Source: Hyperoplus lanceolatus (lineage: Eukaryota; Chordata; Actinopteri; Uranoscopiformes; Ammodytidae). From it: 64,000 nt of DNA. Below the pieces are notes generated by a model that made no database searches, was not told the DNA's origin, and was given only the letters and a program-made list of their open reading frames with translations. Below are positions 25,201-35,100 of the stretch, in pieces; position 1 is the first letter of the stretch; the number at the start of each line of letters is the position of its first letter. The stretch covers positions 17,721,501 to 17,785,500 of the forward strand of contig CM049407.1 in the NCBI GenBank assembly GCA_026929865.2. The letters run 5' to 3'. The position numbers and the translations under genes are program-made.

Positions 25201-28200
25201 ACCTCGGATATTGAGTCCAGCTATCTTCTTCAACCTAATAAGTTTTGTCAAAAACACTGCAGGAGTACAGCTTACAACTGCTGCCGTGACCCGGATTCGA
25301 ACCAGGGTTGCTGCGGCCACAACGCAGAGTACTAACCACTATACGATCACGGCTGCTTGATTTACTGAGTGGCTCGTTTTTTACAGTTGACGTGTGACCA
25401 AAGACTGTCACATTTCTGGGACGGTTCTTCTGGCACTGTTTTATATGTGGTCCATGGACAAATTTTGCTTCTCAACCGTAATGATTAGCAGTTTAGACCC
25501 GACATAGATACTTCAACATAACTGTGACTTAGTGAATTTGGAGAAGTCAGATGCTTTTGATTCCATGTTGGGAGGAAAGGTACTTTTCCCCACTCAAGTC
25601 GTAGTGTTTTCTGATAAAGAGCGTTGTGCGGCAGGACACGGGGGAACAAACTACTTACAAGCTAAAGTGCGCAACAAGCTAGCCAGGAGTCTAACCTAGA
25701 ATCTTCTGATCCGTAGTCAGACGCGTTATCCATTGCGCCACTAGCCCTGCCTGTTGCTGTGTTATTCTCACAGCAACGCAGCCAGACAGCCGTGGTCTTT
25801 CATTTTGAAGGAAACTGTGTAGACAGCTGGTCAAACCACTGTTTGAGAGGGAAAACATGGGGCATCACCTCGGATATTGAGTCCAGCTATCTTCTTCAAC
25901 CTAATAAGTTTTGTCAAAAACACTGCAGGAGTACAGCTTACAACTGCTGCCGTGACCCGGATTCGAACCGGGGTTGCTGCGGCCACAACGCAGAGTACTA
26001 ACCACTATACGATCACGGCTGCTTGATTGACTGAGTGGCTCGTTTTTTACAGTTGACGTGTGACCAAAGATTGTCACATTTCTGGGACGGTTCTTCTGGC
26101 ACTGTTTTATATGTGGTCCATGGACAAATTTTGCTTCTCAACCATAATGATTAGCAGTTTAGACCCGAAATAGATACTTCAACATAACTGTGACTCAGTG
26201 AATTTGGAGAAGTCAGATGCTTTTGATTCCATGTTGGGAGGAAACGTACTTTTCCCTCTCAAGTCGTAGTGTTTTCTGATGAACAGCGTTGTGCGGCAGG
26301 ACACGGGGGAACAAACTACTTACAAGCTAAAGTGCGCAACGAGCTAGCCAGGAGTCGAACCTAGAATCTTCTGATCCGTAGTCAGACGCGTTATCCATTG
26401 CGCCACTAGCCCTGCCTGTTGCTGTGTTATTCTCACAGCAACGCATCCAGACAGCCGTGGTCTTTCATTTTGAAGGAAACTGTGTAGACAGCTGGTCAAA
26501 CCACTGTTTGAGAGGGAAAACCTGGGGCATCACCTCGGATATTGAGTCCAGCTATCTTCTTCAACCTAATAAGTTTTGTCAAAAACACTGCAGGAGTACA
26601 GCTTACAACTGCTGCCGTGACCCGGATTCGAACCGGGGTTGCTGCGGCCACAACGCAGAGTACTAACCACTATACGATCACGGCTGCTTGATTTACTGAG
26701 TGGCTCGTTGTTTACTGTTGACGTGTGACCAAAGACTGTCACATTTCTGGGGCGGTTCTTCTGGCACTGTTTTATATGTGGTCCATGGACAAATTTTGCT
26801 TCGCAACCATAATGATTAGCAGTTTAGACCCGACATAGATACTTCAACATAACTGTGACTCAGTGAATTTGAAGAAGTCAGATGCTTTTGATTCAATTTC
26901 AACATATGTGTTATCGCTATGCCCACTTAAAATCAATCCAAATGCAATGACACAATTTTATCTGATAAACCACAAAAACCTGGAGGACATTATACAACAC
27001 CTGAACTCCTCCTTCTGTTGCCTTGACATTCTTCCCACAGGCTTCTTTAAAACTGTTTTTAACTGTATGGCCTCAGATGTTCTACAAATTGTCAACATGT
27101 CCCTTCGGACAGGTGTATTCCCACAGGCCCTGAAAACAGCAGTCATCAAGCCACTCCTAAAAAAGAACAATCTAGATACATCGCTCATGAACAATTATAG
27201 GCCCATATCTAACCTACCATTTTTAAGCAAAATCATTGAAAAAGCTGTTTATCAACAGCTAAATAACTACTTAGCAACGAACAACTGCTTTGATGTTTTC
27301 CAGTCAGGATTTCGACAACACCACAGTACTGAGACTGCTCTGGTTAAGGTCCTCAATGACATCCACTTAAACACAGACAATGGCAAAAGTTCTGTCTTAG
27401 TTTTACTGGATCTCAATGCCGCTTTTGACACAGTTGACCACAGCATATTACTAGATCGACTAGCAAACTGGGTTGGACTTTCTGAAACTGTGCTAAACTG
27501 GTTTGAATCCTACTTTAAGGACAGAGACTACTATGTGTCAATAGGCAATTTCACATCTGAGCGGACACATATTGAATGCTTGGTCCCCCAAGGTTCCATT
27601 CTTGGTCCTCTTCTGTTTAACATCTACATGCTCCCACTAGCTCAGATTATGAATAAGAACAAATGATGCTACCATAATTATACAGACGACACACAAATGT
27701 ACAAAACCATATCACCAGGAGACTACAGTCCGATACAAGCACTGAGTAAGTGCATTGAACAAATCAATGATTGTATGTGCCAAAATTTCCTTCAATTAAA
27801 CAACGACAAAACTGAAGTAATTGTCTTTGGTCCCAAAGATGAATAATTAAAAGTCAGCGTACAGCTTACATCTGTTATGCTAGAAACCACACACCAAGCC
27901 AGAAATCTTGGCGTTGTCATAGACTCCGATTTGAATTTCAAGAAACACATTAAATCAATTAATAAGTCAGCATACTACCACCTTAAAAACATATCAAGAA
28001 TTAAAGGACTTATGTCTCAGCAAGATTTAGAAAAACTTGTCCATGCATTTATCTTTAGTAGACTTGACTACTGTAACAGTGTCCTTGCAGGCCTTCCAAA
28101 AAAATCTATCAGACAGCTTCAGCTAATTCAGAACGATGCTGCTCGAGTCCTCACTAGGACCAAAAAAGTGGATCACATTACCCCAGTTCTGAGGTTTTTA

Positions 28201-30615
28201 CACTGGCTTCCTGTCACTCAAATAATTGATTTCAAAATACTGATGTTGGTTTATAAAGCACTAAATGGTTTAGCGCCAAAATACATTACTGATCTGCTGA
28301 TACGTTATGAACCGTCCAGGGGCCTCATTTATAAAGCTTTGCGTGGGATTCACGTGGAAGCTGGCGTACGGAAGTAATGTAGGATGTACGTGCGAACAAA
28401 AATATTCGGATTTATAAAACAGTGCGCACTCACGTCCTACGCCTGTTTCCCTTTATAAATCACAATCAACTCTAAATGTGGCGCAGACTTTGCGGGCTTC
28501 ACGTACCGCCCATGTTTACCCATACATAGTCTTTGACACGCCCAAATTAATATCATTTACTGAGTGCATGAAGGCGGTAGTGGCAATCGCCGACTGAAAG
28601 GGAAATGGAAAAATAGACTCCACACGGTGTGGATCACTGCGGTCACCCCGAAGTACCCGTTGGAGAAGTGGCGACCAGGGAAAATATAGTTTGGTGGCAG
28701 TGTGAGCGTAAAGGCGTCAGAGTACAGCCTGTGGCGATCTCTGTGAACGCAGTGGCCGAAATAAAAAGAAGCGATCCGACATAAAAGTGGACGCAAACAA
28801 GTGCATATCCTCACACAACAGTGTTCGAGCGGGGGACACTGAGACCCCCCATGAGATACAGATTCGGAGAATTCATCCCGGGGCAGTGGCGGGCGGCGGA
28901 GGGTTAATAATAAACTTCACAGTCCCTTTCAAAACACAATTGCGACGTGCTTAAACTCAAAGAAAAACACATAGATAAAACGGACTAAAAGCCGTGAAAA
29001 AAATCACAGTAGCCTATATGATGTACAGTAGGCTTATCATTAGTGTATGAAAAGGTGCACTCCTGTCTGCCTGACTGAGGCATCGAGAACAGCGTCAGTG
29101 TAAAAGTAATAGGCTGTATTCCACCTCAATATTATCAGAATTAATTCCACAACATGCAGATAGTTTATTCTAACTGCAGAGCTTATTCGAACGCTATTTT
29201 GTTTTTATTTGCACTCATATAGCCTATCTCCGTTTGTAGGCTATGTAAGATCCTAATTCGTTTTGTTTTTGTTGGTATCACTCCATGGAATAATCCGTGG
29301 AGGCATTTGTTCATTAGTTGTAAGAATGGCTTCATCCGTTTTGCAAAGGAACTCCCAATATATGATAGACCTACATGGCTTATATAATAGGCCTATCTGG
29401 ATTCATTTTACACAAACACATTCGTTCTCGCACTTCATACATGTGCCGACGGAGTCGCCGTTTCTCCTTTCTCCACTTTCTGTGCGTACGCATGGGTCAG
29501 AGTTTGCGTGGAGGACCGCACATCTCCCGTCAAGTTTGGTTTTTATAAATCCCAATATTTGCTTAGAAATTGGCGTGCGCCCTCTTCTGGGCGTACGCAA
29601 CGTTTATAAATGAGGCCCCAGAGCCCTTAGGTCGTCTGGGACAGGTTTACTTACAGTCCCAAGAGTTAGGACTAAACGAGGAGAAGCAGCTTTTAGTTTT
29701 TATGCACCAAATATCTGGAACAAACTCCCAGAAAACTTGAGGTCTGCTGCAACCCTCAGTTCTTTTAAATCGAGTCTGAAGACTTTTCTGTTTCCATTTT
29801 AACCTGTACTTTTTATTCTATTTAAATGTTTTACTTCTTTTCATTCGCTTTTAAATGTCTTCTAATGTGTTTTATGTATTTTAATCTTGCCCCTGTAAAG
29901 CACTTTGAATGGCCTTGTGTTTGAATTGTGCTATATAAATAAACTTGCCTTGCCTTACCTTGCCTTACCATTTACAACTGGTTATTTTTATTTTGACATA
30001 TTTATTTTATTAAATTATTAAAAATACGTTTCACTTATTTAGCCTATTTCTATTCTACCTGTTTTCAGTTCAATTAGGAACAGCCTTTGTTTAAAGTCCA
30101 AAGTCATGGTGTTATTAGAAAAAAAACCTTGTTAAAAGTAATATAAATGCATAATGTTCTTAAATCAATGATTAACTGTCTTTAATAATCGTGATAACAC
30201 AATGTGATTACTCAAAATAATCATGATTATGATTTTTTCATAATCGAGCAGCCCTACCTTCTTCCCTGGTTTAGATCAATTAGAGACAATTAAAGTATTA
30301 AATAGGTAGGCCTAGTCATTATTAGTATTTTGACTTCATATCTACAGGTTGTTTATTGTGATTTCATAAGCGTCAGTGAGCTCCATGGTAACGCAGTGAT
30401 TGACAGGCTGACTGAAATTGTCTTTATCTGGACAGAAACTGCCCTCTCCCAACCCCACACCCTCTTAAAATACACAAACCGTTTGCCTTTACTGTTGCAC
30501 ATAGTCGCGACCCCAAAAAAAGTTGGTCGCGTACTGACCCCCCCAAAGGCCCATTCTGAGCCAGGAAAAACCCTATATATATATATCTATATATATATAG
30601 ATATATATATATATA

Positions 30616-30689
<74 letters not shown>

Positions 30690-32148
30690 TAATATGATAG
30701 TCATTAATAAATGTGCCAAGTCCATTAATCAATTAAAAATGCTACTGTGCTTTTTTTGTATGCATGTGAGTAGGAAGCCGTGAGTCTGCTGTCAGGACGG
30801 ACTTGCATGCCACCAGGGTCCAGTGTGACATTGTTTCGAGCCACTTTGCTGCTCAGTGACCTGAGGGGTTTTCAGAGTACCATACTTCTAAAACTGACAC
30901 AGACACTACTTAAAAAGCAGGTAAACAAACATTTGCATAGCCTACGTACACTCACCCATCAGTATTCAGAAAGCAGGAAAAACTTCAAATATTAACATTT
31001 TATGCTCTTTCTTCATTTCTTTCAGCTTCATGTTTTTGGTCAGAGTGTGGTGTTGAAAGATGGAATAATGTGTTTCACTCTTCCTGGACCCAGCAATATC
31101 TACCTCCCATACCTCAACTTACTGGATCAGAACAATTTGCGTATTGGTAAATAACTTTTTTTTCTTTTGCAAAATACTTTTTCCATTTCTGTGTTAACAG
31201 CACAAATTGTCACGATCGGACAAGATGATTGGGGTGTCAAAGGTTTGGCGTGAGCGTAGCAGGTGTTGGCTTAGCTGGCATAGTGAACAGAGAGGCCGGC
31301 AGGCAGGCAGGTGACTCTGGAGGTGATTCTGGAGGTGCAAGGAGCAAATTGGTTAATGATGTCCAACTAACTAATATTTTTATTATCGGTCAAGTAATCT
31401 GTCGATTAATTATTGAGAGCAGAGCAGCGAGTCAACAAGGTTTAAAAATAAAATAAAATAAAATGTGTATCTGGTAATAAGATACAGATGTTAATTTATT
31501 AACCGATGGGAAAATCTCCAAACCGTGTCATCTCTGGTGCATACAGTGCTGTGTGAAAGATTGTGAACCCCTTGAGCCGTTTGGAATTGTATTTATTTTA
31601 ACCATTATTAATAATTTTTTTCAATACCAGTATTTTTATATGAAATAACAGATGTTTGTTTATCAATTCAACATTTTTCTTTTCCAGAAATCAATTGTTA
31701 AAACAGATAAAACAAATTATTTGACAAATGTTGTATGTGCAAAAGTTTGTGGACCCTAAGCTGCAATACTTAAATCGAGCAAGGTAAACACAATCAGGTG
31801 GGCCAAATTGATTGATGAAATAGACCAATGTAATGAGAGATCTTTAGGGAAGAAATTAGGCGCCACTAGATAAAACAAAGATAAAACCAGGTCAGTTTAG
31901 GCTCACCAAACTGAACCCATACAGGTCAGACATGCTAAAAGGGAAACAAATCTCAGAGGATCTCAGGAATGTTGTGATGCTGCACATTTGTCTGGGGACA
32001 GCTATAAATTAATTCAAAAAAAGTTTGAGCTCCATCGGTCCACCGTGAGGCAAATCATCTACAAATGGAGAGCTTTACGAGCAGGGCCGACGGACTGGGT
32101 AGAAAAGTGATACAGTCGTGGGGGGGCCCAAGGCAGAGGGGGGCCCAT

Positions 32149-32179
<31 letters not shown>

Positions 32180-35100
32180 CAAGCTAAATGTGTGGCCCCG
32201 ATCTTTGAAGGCCCTGAACAATGCCATTCCAAAAAAAGAAATAATTGACTGGCTCGTGATAGGCCCCTGACCCTTGCAAGGAGATCAGGGGCCTGTGCAT
32301 GACTAAGCCATGTATGCGGGAGAGTAAGCAGGAGCAAGCCAACATTGAGTTGAACTGGTGGCGAAAATAAACGCAGCGATGTTTCTATGGGGATATTTAG
32401 CTGTACAGAAATAAGTGCTGGCAAAGCTAGGACAGTTTAAGACTCCACATCACTGTGGCAACACAACCTATCTATCAGCTCAGACAGCGCAAAGAAAAGT
32501 CTGATGAATACATGAGAGTGATGGCCCCTGCAAGTTTCAGTAAGTTTAAAGAAGTGCCACACTGTTACTGCCTTTGAAATGCATTTCGACATTTTAAGGG
32601 GAAAACACATTGTATTTATTATTTCAACTATTGAGTTATTTGTAGAACAGCATGCTAGTGTAGGCCAACAAGATTGATTTTCTGAATTTTCAATGCTGCT
32701 TTATTTTTATGTTTTAAATTGGGAAAGACATGTTCCAAAACAACCTGTATTTAAAAAGAAATCAAGCAAGTAGGCTAATAATAACCATTAATTAATTATA
32801 GGCTATCGCATCACAGTAGGCCTATTGTCCACAATAATCACAGCCCCCCATCCATAAAGGAACTTCAAAAAGTTTAATTTGCACTTGATGTGCCTACACA
32901 AGTGTATGGTCTATTATTTGTATTTAGTGTGTCTGCATAGTATTGCACAAAAACAGTAGAAGTTTTCTTTAATTGTGTTTTGTACTGTCTGTAAAATTAT
33001 ACTTGCACATAGCAAACAAAATTGCACATCTGTATTCAAATAAACAGTTGTTTATTTCTATAGTGCGCATTGGCATCTTTGAGCAAAATACCCCCAAAAT
33101 TTTTGTGACCCTGCCCAGTGACCACCTTGACTAAGACATATTATGGGGGAAACACCAGTAAAAGTAATGATTTGGTCATTCATCAGATGAAATATTGTGG
33201 AGTTGTCTGGCTCAGAGAGACATGTGTATTGTAAGACCGCTTTTCAGGGGGCCCATCAGGACTTTTTGTATAGGGGCCCAGAATTTGGTGCTACGCCCCT
33301 GTTTACGAGTGACTGAACATCTGCCTAGAAGTGGACTTCCTTCAAAAATATCTTCAAGCACCACAAGAAAAGTATTTTTTTAGTTAAAAGCCAACCCACA
33401 CATTACATCTATTGATTTGCAGACCTCTCTTGCAGCATCTGGGACAGATGTGCATGGTTCCACAATAGGAAGAAAACTCAATCAACATGGCTTTCAAGGG
33501 AAGAAGCCTGTGCTCTCAAAAAAGAAGAAAACTGCTTGTCACAACTTTGCCAGAGAGCACCTGAAGATACCTGAAGTCTTATTCTGTGGACAGATTAGTC
33601 CAAAATTGAACTGTTTGGTCATAACCAAAACCACCATGTTTGGGCAAAAACGCAACTCTGCCTACCACCAAGAGAACCTTCTCCCAAGTGAATAATAGTG
33701 GTGGCAAATGGTCTGCAAATCTCCAGATGTAATGTGTGGGTTGGCTTTTACCTGAAAAATCCCTTTTCTTGTGGTGCTTGAGGATATTTTTGAAGGAAGT
33801 CCACTTCTAGGCAGATGTTAAAGGGGACATATTATGAAAAACCAAACATTGCCGGTGTTTGGGCACACTGTTTAGGTTATTGGCGTCCCTACCAGCACAC
33901 ACAAGCTTCAACAAGACAAATATGTCAGTTTCTTCTGGGACATTTATTTCGAAAAAGGGGGGATTTGAAGGTTTCTTCCAAAAAACACCGACTGATGACG
34001 AAATCGGTCGGTTTTCATTATCATAAATACTCCCACGGGAAAGCTCACCAGAAACTCGGCAGTTGATTGGCAAATCAAGACGCCCCGTTGGTAACCACAC
34101 ACACCTGGCTGAGCCTCCACTCGCTCATGCAACAACAGAGGAGAAGCAAGCTGCAGTGTGAGCTCAACCTCAAGCTACCATCACACCCCAGCCTCGAAGC
34201 ACACTAGGGCTGAATGGATTTACTTCATTTTTTGTTAGGCTATCTCCAGCAAAGGTTTGCAATCTGTTAGTGTGATCAAAGCCTTTTTACTGGAGTGTGG
34301 AGGAGACTGTACCAGGAAGACTGAGAGTCACCATCCGTCCGAAATGTAAGTAGTCCTATTTAAAAAATAATTCTGTCCGTTTGTTAGTTCAATGTCTGTA
34401 ATGTGCTTTATTTTATCCCTCCTATAATAACCAACACCGACTGAAATGAGAGAATGCGGGGTTTAGTCGTTAGCATTAGCGCCCGCTAGCTTTACCGTTA
34501 GCTTTATGCTAACGGTTAGAGCTGTGAGTCTTTTGCTGTGACTGTTATTTGGCTCTTTTGTGAGCTCACGTTAGTCCTGCCGTGACAGCCCCTGAGTGAA
34601 AAACAGACAGTGAAACTGTAGGGTGTGTTGGAAACTGAAGAGTATTTTTTTAATAGCTTCATCCTGCTACCTGCTAGCTGTCTGATTGTATAGCTCAAGT
34701 ACACACCGCAATAAGTCTGCAGACAGTGTGTAGTTAGGGTGGCCAGATCCCAATTCACCAGATGTGGGACAAAGACTACGTTTGTGCGGGAGAATGCGGG
34801 ACAAAGTGCCGTTTTTTTTAAGCAAAATAAACCTGTAGTACAAGCAGCAGTAGGCCTATTACATGATCTCCAGTGTAATGTACACATAGACAGGAATACT
34901 GTAAGTTGTCTCTGCTGGTGTTTGTTTCCTGTCCATTATATTTCAAAAAGCACACAGTATCACTCAGAACTTGTTGCTTATCGAGCCAGGGCTGTACTGA
35001 ATTTGTTGTAGCTTTGCCATAACAGATGTATGATGTAGGCCTATACATGTCAGCTAGGCTACATGAGGTAACATTGAATGTGCCATGTTTTACAGGTGTC

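Larger units (their letters stand above)
12056..26890 (-). repeat. tandem array of 21 units (~665 bp), each with tRNA-Arg(ACG) and tRNA-His(GTG)
   Basis: Head-to-tail units with a period of 664-677 bp lie between an ATTC at 12056-12059 and an ATTC at 26891-26894. Subtracting one 850-bp insertion leaves about 13,985 bp, or 21 units. Each unit has, from left to right, a ~110-bp spacer, tRNA-Arg(ACG) on minus, a ~200-bp spacer and tRNA-His(GTG) on minus, then ~210 bp of spacer. In most units an AAAAA run 28 bp left of tRNA-His gives a T5 terminator on the minus strand, and a second AAAA lies further left. A TGTAAAAAACG tract about 25 bp 5' of tRNA-His is a TATA-like upstream element. Units 1 and 2 and the right edge are the most diverged; inner units differ by few bases. 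Confidence 0.97.

Noticed and set aside
12258..26666. Repeated 80-residue and 70-residue open frames in every array unit
   Set aside because: They run through the tRNA-His genes and spacers, begin at GTG codons, and their stop lies inside the tRNA; the conservation is explained by the tandem repeat.
12056..26890. CRISPR-like or satellite interpretation of the array
   Set aside because: The units are 665 bp with tRNA genes and no short repeat/spacer alternation; this is an ordinary eukaryotic tandem duplication.
26863..28377. Host gene with reverse-transcriptase-like protein
   Set aside because: Frame breaks, the YTDD box and the L2 3' tail mark a dead LINE.
30348..30480. Possible cfap54 exon after an acceptor at 30347 ([14 protein letters not shown]...)
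   Set aside because: Exon 10590-10747 joins exon 30774-30920 directly in phase 0 with a sensible helical sequence, and no donor is found after this frame.
33417..33695. Intact Tc1 transposase gene
   Set aside because: Only a middle piece is present; the right arm is an inverted N-terminal copy, so no complete catalytic domain exists.
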